From the NCBI RefSeq assembly GCF_002218065.1, contig NZ_BDUB01000001.1:2383031-2447030 (forward strand): a DNA stretch of 64,000 nt, given 5' to 3'. This DNA is from Nodularia sp. NIES-3585. Its GTDB lineage: Bacteria > Cyanobacteriota > Cyanobacteriia > Cyanobacteriales > Nostocaceae. Numbering within the stretch: the stretch's first letter is position 1; every line of letters starts with the position of its first letter. The notes beneath the pieces were generated by a model, which did no database searches, had not been told where the DNA came from, and saw only the letters and a list, made by a program, of their open reading frames with translations. A program made the position numbers and the translations under genes. This document shows, piece after piece, positions 9,097 through 18,253 of the stretch.

Positions 9097-9501
9097 ATGA
9101 ATTCTACAAACAAACTAGCAATCTTCTTGTTTGCTGTCTTTGCTAGTGTCTTTGGGCTGGCAACTCAAACCCTAGCTGGAGAAGGTGGCGCAGCTGGAGC
9201 CGTAGCATTCACAATTGAGTCTGGGATGGTAACTGGAGTTGCTCAAGCCGCAGCAATTGGTAAAAATGATGCCGCCGCCACAGCTTTTAACGTTTTTAGT
9301 ATCACTGGTGCTAGAACCAATTCAGCTTCTGCACTAGGTTCTGCTGGCGCAATCACTATTAGTAATCTGGGAAATTCGGCAAATGTTCAAATGGTAGGTA
9401 CAGCAGATCCAGCACTTCACACAGCACAGCATAATCAGTTTAGTTCTAATGTAACTATCAATCTTGGTACTTCCAGTGGAAATCAACTGATCAACTTTTA
9501 A
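9097..9501 (+). CDS. Small secreted Ala/Gly-rich protein, paralogue 2
   Basis: 134 residues from ATG 9097, preceded by an alternative GTG at 9094. Signal peptide MNSTNKLAIFLFAVFASVFGL; the mature part begins GEGGAAGAVAFTI. It has the same plan as the gene at 7898: AAAIGKNDAA, then ALGSAGAIT, then an ADPALHTAQHNQ segment and a Thr/Asn-rich end. It differs by an insertion FNVFSITGARTNSA in the middle. The pair looks like a local duplication followed by divergence. Function unknown; the neighbours (outer-membrane protein, DUF4347/RTX protein) suggest a cell-surface setting. Confidence 0.75.
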   Translation: MNSTNKLAIFLFAVFASVFGLATQTLAGEGGAAGAVAFTIESGMVTGVAQAAAIGKNDAAATAFNVFSITGARTNSASALGSAGAITISNLGNSANVQMVGTADPALHTAQHNQFSSNVTINLGTSSGNQLINF

Positions 9502-9518
9502 CTAAACTTTAAATCTAG

Positions 9519-9546
9519 TAGTGGACTGACAAGCCTAAAATAGTGC
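9519..9546. repeat. 28-bp dispersed repeat, copy 1
   Basis: TAGTGGACTGACAAGCCTAA and the eight bases after it recur in inverse orientation at 39018-39045, with 27 of 28 positions identical. Confidence 0.6.
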
Positions 9547-9668
9547 ATAAGCATAAATATTGTGGGGTAAGCTCTCTAGCCCGCCCAGAACAAGCATCTT
9601 GCCTGTTCCACAAGAGAAACATAATGCAACATTTTCAGCTTGTCACGCCACTACTACAAAACTACAAA

Positions 9669-12137
9669 TTAAGGTATTGCTGGCTGAGGATTGATTTGTT
9701 CTAATTGATTGAAGTTGCGTTCCCTTTGTAACTGTTCTATTCCCTGGTCAACTCCTCGCCTTAACCGTTCAGCAGTTTGTGGGTCAAATGGATTCGCTGG
9801 ATCTCCTATCTTAAACAGGATTCTAAAAACGTTATTAGTAATACTAAAGTCGTTACCATTGGCATCTCTACCAAAGTCATATTCATTGTTATTCCAAGAT
9901 AAACTCAGAGATGGGCTATTATAATCATTACCTAATTTAAGTTGCGCCCTAGTTCCATATCGGGAACGACTGCTAGTTTCATTAATAGGTGTGTAATAAG
10001 CCGACAAGCTAAAATTATTACTGAATTTAATCTCTAAATCAGCTAATAGAGTATTAGCAATTGAATTGGGCAAAATATTGCCGAAATAGTTAACTAATCC
10101 CAAATAAACAGAATTCATATTCAGTCTAACTCCCGTTGTCACAGAACTGCCAGGAGAAATACTTATAGTGCGACCGATTGTAGTTTCTCGATCAAGGGCA
10201 TAGTTTACTCCTGTGGATAAAACAAAATTAGTAGTACGACTTACAGGGATGCTTTTAGCAACACTACCGACTAATTGACTATAATCCTCACGGTCTGGGT
10301 TAATATAACCAACTGCTCCGGCGGAGTAAGTCCAACCATCGGATGTCTGACGAGTAAAATCTCCGCCAAGATAAGCTTTAATTACGTCTCCAGTAATGAC
10401 ACCTGTGTAATATTTGAAGACATCTTGTGAACCTGTGATATTGCCAGTAAAGCTAAAATGTGGATGATAGATAGTTTTTTCTATTAATCGATTACCATCG
10501 ACAAAATTTACATCTTGCTCAAAATTTGATAGATAAATTTGAGTGTAGAAATTTTCTAGATTGGCAGTAGAAAATTCTTGGCCATTCACAGAAGACAACA
10601 AATTCATATTTGAATTCACACCGCCTTCTGCTCCTGCACTTGCTAATCTCCTCTGAGAACCAATAATTTCATATCGATTCACAGACTCAATGCTGCGGAA
10701 TGTCACTGGTGAAAGACCAATCCAGACACTATTAAAAGTTGCATTGGGAACCTGATTTAAGTTAGTTATATTCATTGGGCTTTTGGCTTCTCCAATCCCC
10801 GCATGATATATGGCAAAACTATTTGCAGGTAGCCTAGTATTATTAGCAGCTAAAAATAAATTTCTGTTAATATTTGGGTTAACTGAATTTCCCCCTCCGG
10901 TAATTTTTGGGTTAGCATCTGGTAAGAGCGTATTTCCTAATTTAAGAATTGAATTAAGTCCAAAATTAGGGTCATTTAAAATTAGCCCGTAGCCGCGAAT
11001 AGTCCGACCAATCACAGCTTTATCACTATTGGCTCTGACAACTTGCCGCACTGTTGAATAAAAACCTGTCGGCGTATTTCTATTATTTTCTTCTCTAGTA
11101 AAAAAAGGTGTGTCTCCTATGCTATTTCCAGGCAAAGCCCCAGAATTAGGGAAGTATAAATCTAGCCCGATCTCCTGACCATTTCCTCCCCTTTGAAAGC
11201 CAGGTAACCTCATTACTGCGAGGGATTCTGGTGTAACTATATCTCCTACATTACTGGTTTGATTAATGCGCGTTGGCACAAAAAAGTCTGGATCAATACT
11301 ATTTCTGTCAGTGACTAAGCCAGGTGTATATGTACATTGTTGGTCAGATGGAGTGTCTGGGAAAATACAAGAACCGACAAGGCTCATTTGGATCTGTGTA
11401 CCAAATAAAGTTTGGGGGTCTTTTCTCAGAGTTGTAACTTCACGAAATGTTCTAACAGTTTGTAATTGTATATAACTTCCTGTTTGCTCGACTGTAAAAA
11501 TGTTATCTCTAGTCAAACTTTCTTCAATCTGACTATAAATCTTGAGGATAGCATTATAATCTAAGGTTTCATTTTGATCGTCACCAAAACTAGTTAATCC
11601 AATAATTTCCCACTCTGTCAAATGACTAATAGGTATACCATTTAGGGGGAGAGCAGTTGTAAGTGGGTTAATTCTTTCTTTAGGCGCAATTCGCGGCGGT
11701 ATTGCGTAATTTGGATCTTCAGACTCAACTTCTTGAGGAGTTTCTATTAATGGTCGCTCATCAAGTTCTACAACCAGAGGGAAATCATTTATGGGTTTGG
11801 GTGTAGGTAATTGCTGTTTGTTGGCGATTTCTGAGACACTAAACTCATAAAGTGAGTTTAAATCCCCATCCGGCAAGATTGGGCTAATTTTACTACTTTG
11901 CTGGAAATTAACATCAGCAGCTTCGTATTTCTGATCTGTTTCATCTAAATCTGCTACTTTTGTCTGAGAATCAAAATCTCTAATAACTGGTTGTAATGCT
12001 ACTTTAAAATTTAAATTCACTTCTGAAATATCATGAATATTTTGATTATTAATTTCAAAAGCTAATACGGGATATTGAACAAAAATTATAAATTTTGTTA
12101 AAAGTAATGATATTTGAAACCAACGTATTGAATTCAT
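9669..12137 (-). CDS. Large exported protein, putative outer-membrane beta-barrel
   Basis: 822 residues, unrecognised family. The N-terminus (MNSIRWFQISLLLTKFIIFV... VLAFE) is a signal peptide. Residues ~45-180 are a polar, low-complexity linker, followed by a long soluble part. From about residue 560 the sequence alternates in the way of barrel strands (GNITGSQDVFKYYTGVITGD, TNFVLSTGVNYALD, FSLSAYYTPINETSSRSRYG, SLSLSWNNNEYDFGRD). No POTRA, SLH, TonB-plug or OprB motif is visible, so it is not a standard porin or Omp85. It lies opposite the two small secreted-protein genes. Outer-membrane location is inference from strand pattern and signal peptide. Confidence 0.6.
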   Translation of the reverse strand: MNSIRWFQISLLLTKFIIFVQYPVLAFEINNQNIHDISEVNLNFKVALQPVIRDFDSQTKVADLDETDQKYEAADVNFQQSSKISPILPDGDLNSLYEFSVSEIANKQQLPTPKPINDFPLVVELDERPLIETPQEVESEDPNYAIPPRIAPKERINPLTTALPLNGIPISHLTEWEIIGLTSFGDDQNETLDYNAILKIYSQIEESLTRDNIFTVEQTGSYIQLQTVRTFREVTTLRKDPQTLFGTQIQMSLVGSCIFPDTPSDQQCTYTPGLVTDRNSIDPDFFVPTRINQTSNVGDIVTPESLAVMRLPGFQRGGNGQEIGLDLYFPNSGALPGNSIGDTPFFTREENNRNTPTGFYSTVRQVVRANSDKAVIGRTIRGYGLILNDPNFGLNSILKLGNTLLPDANPKITGGGNSVNPNINRNLFLAANNTRLPANSFAIYHAGIGEAKSPMNITNLNQVPNATFNSVWIGLSPVTFRSIESVNRYEIIGSQRRLASAGAEGGVNSNMNLLSSVNGQEFSTANLENFYTQIYLSNFEQDVNFVDGNRLIEKTIYHPHFSFTGNITGSQDVFKYYTGVITGDVIKAYLGGDFTRQTSDGWTYSAGAVGYINPDREDYSQLVGSVAKSIPVSRTTNFVLSTGVNYALDRETTIGRTISISPGSSVTTGVRLNMNSVYLGLVNYFGNILPNSIANTLLADLEIKFSNNFSLSAYYTPINETSSRSRYGTRAQLKLGNDYNSPSLSLSWNNNEYDFGRDANGNDFSITNNVFRILFKIGDPANPFDPQTAERLRRGVDQGIEQLQRERNFNQLEQINPQPAIP

Positions 12138-13152
12138 ATAAAATATTTATTGTAAAATGCACCCGCAGATTAATTTATTTGTACTGTTTTTGCGTCATAA
12201 AGATTTTAGTAAATGGCAAATATCTTTAACTGACATATCATACTTCGTCCGTGAAAAAAGACCTAAAAAAGAACATTAGCTCTGCTGGCTGATCACTAAC
12301 AAAGATAAATGTAGAAGTTATTAGAGTTGAACCCCAACTAATTAAAAATTTGTGCTTATTGAAGAATAACTAGTTGAAAGTAGAAGCTGCTGAGTTCACA
12401 GGCTTCTTTTTATTAGGCCAAGTATACTGTGAACAGACTGTAAACTCTTTAGCGAATAACCAGCATCAGTAAAATCTCTGAATTTATCATAAAGATTTAA
12501 TTTAGTTCAGTAAAAATACTATTAACTGACCAACAGATTCATAAAAGTTTAATTTTATGGATAGTTAAAAACTATTCTTAGTGCAGACAATTCAGATATA
12601 TATAGGTTAGTATTATGTCGAACTTAGTTTTCCAGTCATGAATTTTCAAGGAGTCCAAACTGCAAAATGTATAATTAAACTTTTTAATCAGCCTCCAGTT
12701 GTTATTAATTATGAAGTTTTGGAAGCTATTAGAAATTTTTGACAAAGAATGTAGACAACTTCAAGTAACTCTCTGCAAAGGTTTCGTGAAAAGCACATTT
12801 AAATTCTGTCGATGTCTATTGAGTGAATTCCATTTGCTAGCGTCCCAGTTGAATATCAAACCCCCTATTAAATCAATGCCTTGACTCTCTTGTTTTTAAA
12901 ATTTGAGGTTCAATATTTAAAAGTAAGAGAAAATTATCCATAATGGTTCCTCAAAATTAATCTTGAGGCTGTACAAACAAAACATCTGAGAGGATGTTTT
13001 CAAAACATACACATATGGGAATTGTGTTTTTGTAGGCGTAAATTCTCATCGCCAAATATTTATTTTAGGCGAGATCCCTTTGCATTTGATTCAACAGCTA
13101 TTTGTTTAGGCTCAGATTTTTATTGGCTAACTCTCATTAAATACAAAAAAGC
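12138..13152. other. 1-kb divergent spacer, mostly without recognisable features
   Basis: AT-rich DNA between the putative outer-membrane protein (-) and the DUF4347 gene (+). The one clear signal is a terminator-like hairpin at 12382-12407 with no gene in front of it. Short frames at 12638-12742 and 12699-12884 lack support. Promoters of both flanking genes are expected at the two ends. Confidence 0.5.
12240..12412 (+). ncRNA. Candidate small RNA ending at an orphan terminator
   Basis: AGAAGC...GCTTCT (12382-12407) followed by TTTTATT looks like an intrinsic terminator on the + strand, yet no coding region precedes it on that strand. Upstream there is a second possible hairpin (AGTTGAACCCCAACT near 12326). 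The 5' end is a guess and I see no family match. Confidence 0.25.
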
Positions 13153-15405
13153 ATGAAACTTGCAGTCAACAACATCTCCACAATTCAGATCCAGACAAGC
13201 ATTGTCTTTATTGACACAGCAATTGCCGACTACAAAAGCTTGATAGCTGGTATCAAACCAGGCAATACTGTGGTCACCCTTGACCCTAAAAAAGATGGGG
13301 TAACACAAATTACTGAGTCACTAAAAACAGCTAAATTTAAATCAGTACATTCAGTTCATATTGTTTCCCACGGAAGCGAAGGATGTTTGCAACTTGGATC
13401 AAGCTATCTGAGTTCTACTAACCTAGATGCTTATGCAAATCAGTTACAGCAGTGGGCAGACATTTTAAACGATGATGCAAATATCCTACTCTATGGTTGT
13501 GATGTTGCTAGTGGTGAAGGCACAAAATTTGTGCAGCAAATTAGCCAAGTTACTGGAGTAACTGTTACCGCTTCCACAGATAAAACAGGATGTGCAGCTT
13601 TAGGCGGAAACTGGGATTTAGACTTTAGTAGTGGAAAAGTTGCTCCTGCTTTGGCATTCTGGCCTGAAGTCATGGAAGCTTACAACTCGGTTTTGAATAC
13701 TGCACCTGTGCTAGACAGCAGTAATGATCTGACTTTACCGACTATTAGAAGTAATATCTCAACTGCGAGTAATACTGGCGTTTTAGTTGCTGACCTGATC
13801 AAAGACCTGATTTCTGATCAGGACAATGATCGTCAAGGGATTGCTGTAACTGGGCAAACTGGTAACGGTACTTGGCAATATTCCCTGAACGGTGGTGATA
13901 CTTGGCTGAATTTTGGTGCAGTTTCAGAGACTGGGGCGACTGTACTAGCAGCTTCGACACCTCTTTACAAAGGTTCTTTAGGTGGTGAACCTGATAAACA
14001 AGGTTGGTTTCAGTTTGGGTCAGCTGCATATAATCCTGATTTAAATCGAACCTTCCCCTTTGGTGGTGGTATACAAACCGCTACTGTTGGTGGAACCAAT
14101 TTAGTCACTACCCGTTTGGGGTTCGCTGGTTATAGCAATTATAATGCTATTCAACCCATTCTCTTAAACGATGCGTTTCCGGTTCTCAATCGCAATCAAG
14201 GCTTTACCCTAAGTTTTGATCTTAAAATCAATAGTGAGTTGAACGAGAACGACAGAGCAGGATTTAGCGTTCTTGTTGTTACCAGTGACAAGACTAAGGC
14301 AATTGAATTGGGTTTCTGGTCTGATGAAATTTGGGCGCAGACTGAACCCCCGGAATTTACCCGCAGCGAAACAGAGCAAGTCTCTAGGGACACAACCACA
14401 GAATTAACTCGTTACGATTTAACCATCAAAGGCGACACTTATTCTTTATTCGCTGCGGGTGAAGAGACAGCGATTCTGACAGGTTCTCTGCGGGATTATA
14501 CGACTTTTGATGAATTAGTTTTTACTCTGCCTTACAATCCTTACGAACAACCCAATTTAATCTTTTTAGGTGATAGAACTACCAATGCAGAAGCTGATGT
14601 TACCTTATCACAGGTGGAACTTCAGACAAATACTAGAGTTCGCTTTGTACCCAATTCTGGCTTTGAAGGTACTGCTGATATTCAATTCCGCGCCTGGGAT
14701 GGTACGGATGGTGGCTTCAATGGTGCAATAGGAGTTGACACCTCAAATAACGGTGGGATAACACCATTCAGTAGTGAAAGCGAAACAGCTAGGATCACAG
14801 TTAATTCCCCAATTAACGTCATTACTGGTACTGATGGCAATGATCGCCTTTTTGGTACTAATAGTAATGACATTATCTATGGTCTTGCTGGTGATGACAT
14901 CATCTTTGGCGGTGCTGGTGATGACATCATCTTTGGCGGTGCTGGCAATGATCGCCTTTTTGGTGATGCTGGTAATGACCATCTTTATGGTGGTTCGGGT
15001 AACAACACACTATATGGTGGTCAGGGGAATGATAGTTTCTATTTTGGCGACAATCAAGTATTTGTGAGTCCCAACCTGGGAGTTGATACCATCTCTGATT
15101 TCGTTGTGGGCAATGATAAAATTGTTTTGTCCAAAGCCACATTCGCTGTGCTGGATAGTATTTTGGACGACTTTATGGTGGTAGAAAGAGATAGCGCTGC
15201 GGCTAATAGCAGTGCCGCTATTGTTTACAATTCGGGCAATGGTAGATTATTTTACAACCAAAATAGGGCGGGGAGTGGATTTGGCTCTGGCGCTCACTTT
15301 GCCACACTCAGCCGGGGGCTAAACCTGACAGCCCATGACTTTATAGTTCAGGATACCATCGACTTAGGTCAAACCGTTAGTAACTATATCCCCGATTTAG
15401 GGTGA
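13153..15405 (+). CDS. DUF4347 surface protein with RTX calcium-binding repeats
   Basis: 750 residues. The N-terminal ~165 residues are a DUF4347 domain (SIVFIDTAIADYKSLI, HIVSHGSEGCLQLG, ILLYGCDVASGEG, GGNWDLD), common at the front of large cyanobacterial adhesin-like proteins. A middle region (~170-545) has concanavalin-like beta sequence. Residues ~555-640 hold tandem hemolysin-type nonapeptides (GNDRLFG, GDDIIFGGAGDDIIFGGAGN, GNDHLYGG), which bind Ca2+ in this superfamily. An RTX C-terminal segment (DTISDFVVGNDKIVLS) follows. There is no signal peptide, as expected for type I secretion. No ABC exporter lies nearby. A terminator lies at 15538-15572. Confidence 0.88.
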   Translation: MKLAVNNISTIQIQTSIVFIDTAIADYKSLIAGIKPGNTVVTLDPKKDGVTQITESLKTAKFKSVHSVHIVSHGSEGCLQLGSSYLSSTNLDAYANQLQQWADILNDDANILLYGCDVASGEGTKFVQQISQVTGVTVTASTDKTGCAALGGNWDLDFSSGKVAPALAFWPEVMEAYNSVLNTAPVLDSSNDLTLPTIRSNISTASNTGVLVADLIKDLISDQDNDRQGIAVTGQTGNGTWQYSLNGGDTWLNFGAVSETGATVLAASTPLYKGSLGGEPDKQGWFQFGSAAYNPDLNRTFPFGGGIQTATVGGTNLVTTRLGFAGYSNYNAIQPILLNDAFPVLNRNQGFTLSFDLKINSELNENDRAGFSVLVVTSDKTKAIELGFWSDEIWAQTEPPEFTRSETEQVSRDTTTELTRYDLTIKGDTYSLFAAGEETAILTGSLRDYTTFDELVFTLPYNPYEQPNLIFLGDRTTNAEADVTLSQVELQTNTRVRFVPNSGFEGTADIQFRAWDGTDGGFNGAIGVDTSNNGGITPFSSESETARITVNSPINVITGTDGNDRLFGTNSNDIIYGLAGDDIIFGGAGDDIIFGGAGNDRLFGDAGNDHLYGGSGNNTLYGGQGNDSFYFGDNQVFVSPNLGVDTISDFVVGNDKIVLSKATFAVLDSILDDFMVVERDSAAANSSAAIVYNSGNGRLFYNQNRAGSGFGSGAHFATLSRGLNLTAHDFIVQDTIDLGQTVSNYIPDLG
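14886..14948 (+). repeat. Direct 27-bp repeat inside the RTX region
   Basis: The unit GGTGATGACATCATCTTTGG plus seven bases occurs twice in a row, encoding identical GDDIIFGGA units. It shows recent expansion of the calcium-binding repeats. Confidence 0.7.
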
Positions 15406-15537
15406 TCTTTTAGATGAGCGATACCGAACACCCCACTCTAAACCTTTGCAAATCTCTGGGAACCAGATGTGTGTACACCGTAGCCTTTCTTCGGGGTGAT
15501 TAAGGGGGGTAATTCCGGGATCTGATTCTGTAACTCT

Positions 15538-15572
15538 TGTAGAGACCTGATGGAAGGTCTCTACATTTTTTT
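15538..15572 (+). terminator. Terminator hairpin after the DUF4347/RTX gene
   Basis: TGTAGAGACC pairs with GGTCTCTACA (10 bp) around TGATGGAA, followed by seven T. The arms belong to the same TAGAGA...TCTCTA family as 4234-4259, so a dispersed palindrome appears to serve as a terminator here. Confidence 0.75.
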
Positions 15573-15671
15573 CCACCAGATGACTATTCAATTTTGTGGA
15601 TCTACTTACTTGCAAAGTCCTGTAATTTAACATTCAAGAAGAAGAACAACAGACTTTCTCTGCGTTGCTAA

Positions 15672-17099
15672 ATGTTTCAAGCTACTCGTCGCCGCCTTGC
15701 TATCTGGTATACTGCCGTAACTGCGGTTTTACTTTTAGTATTCGCCAGTGGTGTATATTTATATGTCCGCAGTACATTAATTGAACGGATTGATGATACC
15801 CTCAATCACGTAGTGGAAATTGTCGAGCGATCGCTTGTGATTGAGCCAGTCAATGGCGATGTTAAACAATTTCGGATGAATGTAGAAGCCAGTTTTCGCG
15901 ACAACGCCAGCACCGTAGAAGATGACCACATAGACCTAGAATGGTTTAGTTCTAATGGCAAATTACTTTGGTCAACCCTATCGGAACCTCTAAATATTCC
16001 CATTCATGGTAGCCATCTCGGTGAAACCGTCCGCGTCTTCAAACCAGAAACTCCCCACTCCCCACTCCCCACTCCCCACTCCCCTCTTTTACTGCGACAA
16101 GTTACCCAACGTGTGGAAGTGGGACGGCAAGTATTAGGATATCTGCGTGTTAGTCATCCTTGGTTTGAAGTGACTAAACCTAGTCGTCAGTTAATTATTG
16201 ATTTGGCTTTAGGTACTTGGTTGATGCTGTTGTCTGTCGCCGCCAGTGGCTGGTTTCTTGCGGGTAAAGCCATGGAACCAGTGGGGGAATCTTACCAACG
16301 TCTGAAACAATTTACTGCTGATGCTTCTCACGAACTCCGTAGTCCCATTACTTTGATTCAAACTAATGTGCAAGTGGCTTTGGCTGATTTAGAATTGGCA
16401 GATACACAATCTACTAGTTTTGTCAACTATCGCCAACAGTTAAAAGTTGTGGAACGCTTAACGCAGCGCTTGGGTAAGCTAGTCAATGACTTATTGTTTT
16501 TAGCAAGACAGGATAGTGGTCTTAGCAAAGATGTTTTCTCATCTTGTCCCTTAGACGCTTTGCTGATGGAAGTAGTTGAAGAACAACAACTATTAGCCAA
16601 GGAAAAAAAAATTACTTTAACTCTGGACTTAGTTGATCCTCCCGCTTTGGAAACTAGTCCCGAATTGCTAGAAGATTGGTTTACACTTCCAGGAAAATGG
16701 GAGCAACTGGTACGGTTGTTGACAAATTTGATTGGTAATGCTTTACAATACACCCCAGCAGACGGAGAGGTGTATGTACAATTGGCGCGTCTAGAGGGAA
16801 GCAATCGCGTTTCTAAAATTCGTTACAATACAGCTTTATTACAAATTAAAGTTAGTGATACTGGTATTGGTATTCCATCTGAAGCCTTACCCCGCTTATT
16901 TGACCGCTTTTATCGGGTAGATCCAGCCCGTACCCATCAGACAGCAAAGACAAATCCACAAAGTTCTACAGGTTCAGGATTAGGACTAGCGATCGCTGCG
17001 GCCATTGTCCAACATCATCAAGGTCATCTGCAAGTTGAAAGCAATATTGGCGCAGGTACAACTTTTACTGTCACTTTACCAATCACTCTGGAGTATTAA
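15672..17099 (+). CDS. Membrane sensor histidine kinase (orphan)
   Basis: 475 residues. First membrane helix ~residues 8-32 (LAIWYTAVTAVLLLVFASGV), periplasmic sensor region ~33-170, second helix ~175-197 (LALGTWLMLLSVAASGWFL), a short linker, then HisKA with the phospho-acceptor in DASHELRSPITLIQT. The HATPase domain has N box NLIGNALQYTP, G1 DTGIGIP, F box LFDRFYRVD and G2 GSGLGLAI. The plan resembles cyanobacterial kinases paired with OmpR regulators, but no response regulator is adjacent. A heptamer repeat array (16050-16084) is embedded in the sensor region and writes PETPHSPLPTPHSPLL, so this loop has probably been lengthened by repeat expansion. Confidence 0.9.
   Translation: MFQATRRRLAIWYTAVTAVLLLVFASGVYLYVRSTLIERIDDTLNHVVEIVERSLVIEPVNGDVKQFRMNVEASFRDNASTVEDDHIDLEWFSSNGKLLWSTLSEPLNIPIHGSHLGETVRVFKPETPHSPLPTPHSPLLLRQVTQRVEVGRQVLGYLRVSHPWFEVTKPSRQLIIDLALGTWLMLLSVAASGWFLAGKAMEPVGESYQRLKQFTADASHELRSPITLIQTNVQVALADLELADTQSTSFVNYRQQLKVVERLTQRLGKLVNDLLFLARQDSGLSKDVFSSCPLDALLMEVVEEQQLLAKEKKITLTLDLVDPPALETSPELLEDWFTLPGKWEQLVRLLTNLIGNALQYTPADGEVYVQLARLEGSNRVSKIRYNTALLQIKVSDTGIGIPSEALPRLFDRFYRVDPARTHQTAKTNPQSSTGSGLGLAIAAAIVQHHQGHLQVESNIGAGTTFTVTLPITLEY
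16050..16084 (+). repeat. Heptanucleotide tandem repeat (ACTCCCC x5) inside a coding region
   Basis: Five exact ACTCCCC units. Such heptamer arrays (STRR-type) are known from heterocyst-forming cyanobacteria, mostly in spacers; here the array is in frame in the periplasmic domain of a kinase. Confidence 0.85.
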
Positions 17100-17404
17100 A
17101 TTTATTTTTAATATTTGTTACTTGTGATAGATGAAAAAGTATAAGTTTATTTAATAGGCTAAGTAATAACGCTTGTAAAAAATTTCCTTTCAGACTAAAA
17201 GTCTAGGGCTACACAAACTAAGTCTCTACGAAGATTTCATGCAACCTGTGTAGATAGGTTGAGTCTGTATAGCTGCGATTTATGCTCGCTTGAAATTTTG
17301 CTGACAGTTGAATATTGCTACTTTGCAAACTTGATTGCGTAGTTATATCAACTGCTAGTTTTAGCTTTGCTAAATACTTGCATCAAAACGTTTTGGAGGT
17401 TTAT
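17100..17404. other. Spacer before the DUF2267 gene
   Basis: 305 bases, AT-rich. A weak inverted segment (TTTCAGACTAAAAGTCTAGGG) lies near 17190. GGAGG at 17395-17399 is the ribosome site of the next gene. Nothing else seen. Confidence 0.5.
17395..17399 (+). promoter_or_regulatory. Ribosome binding site that sets the DUF2267 start
   Basis: GGAGG, five bases before ATG 17405. Confidence 0.75.
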
Positions 17405-18253
17405 ATGCCAATTAGTATCAGAAAAGATGTTGCTTATATTTTGCTTAAAAAAATTAATGAGACTGGCAAAGGAATGCACGAGGTGAGATTTAATGAGGCT
17501 GATTTAGCTAGCCGTAAATTAACAACCGCCGAATTTTTAGGACATTTAGATTATTTGAATCAAAAGAATTATATTAACGCTGAGTTTACAGGTAATGCTT
17601 ATGCAAATAACCATGTTACTGATTTCATTAATCCCCAAGAAATAGTCAAGCATAATGATGCGGGTGGATTTTTACCTCACTTGATTACTTTTAAAAAGGC
17701 AGAGTTGACTGAGAAAGGTGAGAAAATGCTCAAGAAATTGGCGGCGAATCCTCCTGAAGCTTTAAAAGCAGGTTCATCGGTTCCGATTGCTACGAAAGAT
17801 ATGCCTTTTTTGGAAAAGGTGATGTTAAAAAGTGGTTTAAACGATATTTTTGACGCTAGAGACATTACAGAAGTAGTATACCGGGTGATGCGCGACTTGA
17901 TGACCACAGCCGCCGCCGACCGAGTAGAAGAGGAACTGCACAAACCAATTGAATCCACTAATAATAAATCGCTACAATTGGAAATTGCTGATTTGTGGCA
18001 TGATACAAATCCGATTGTGGGATTTTTGAGTCGGGTACGTCCACCTTGGCAAGGCCCTGGTATCTTTAAGATTGATAGCGATCGCTTCTTATTTAGAGTA
18101 GCAAATGAAGGCGGAATGCCACCTAATGCAGACCGTGAACAGGTGGTAAGGGCGGTCTTTTCTGCCACTAAAGATGAATTATCACCCGAACGAATTCAAG
18201 AGATTGCTAGCTGGTTACCAGATAAAGTGCGCCAACTCTGGGAAGAAGCTTAA
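17405..18253 (+). CDS. DUF2267-containing protein
   Basis: 282 residues from ATG 17405. GGAGG five bases upstream fixes this start; a longer frame from 17315 adds 30 residues with no ribosome site. The N-terminal ~130 residues look like a small winged-helix or YjgA-like region (HEVRFNEADLASRKLTTAEFLGHLDYLNQKNYI). The middle (MLKSGLNDIFDARDITEVVYRVMRDLMT... ADRVEEELHKP) matches the DUF2267 pattern. The C-terminal part reads as a second DUF2267-like unit (VGFLSRVRPPWQGPGIF, DREQVVRAVFSATKDELSPERI, EIASWLPDKVRQLW). DUF2267 proteins have no settled function. Soluble, no signal peptide. It ends at a hairpin (18272-18304). Confidence 0.75.
   Translation: MPISIRKDVAYILLKKINETGKGMHEVRFNEADLASRKLTTAEFLGHLDYLNQKNYINAEFTGNAYANNHVTDFINPQEIVKHNDAGGFLPHLITFKKAELTEKGEKMLKKLAANPPEALKAGSSVPIATKDMPFLEKVMLKSGLNDIFDARDITEVVYRVMRDLMTTAAADRVEEELHKPIESTNNKSLQLEIADLWHDTNPIVGFLSRVRPPWQGPGIFKIDSDRFLFRVANEGGMPPNADREQVVRAVFSATKDELSPERIQEIASWLPDKVRQLWEEA

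Noticed and set aside
12638-12884. Short frames MNFQGVQTAKCIIKLF... and MKFWKLLEIF... in the 1-kb spacer
   Set aside because: They overlap in different frames, lack family resemblance and a terminator; a frameshifted remnant is possible but cannot be supported.
14820-15010. Regular repeats that could suggest a CRISPR array
   Set aside because: They are RTX nonapeptide codons in the DUF4347 protein, with no spacers of constant length and no cas genes.
14743-15142. Several overlapping open frames on both strands in the RTX region
   Set aside because: By-products of the repetitive GGTGCTGGTGATGAC sequence; low-complexity translations and no ribosome sites.
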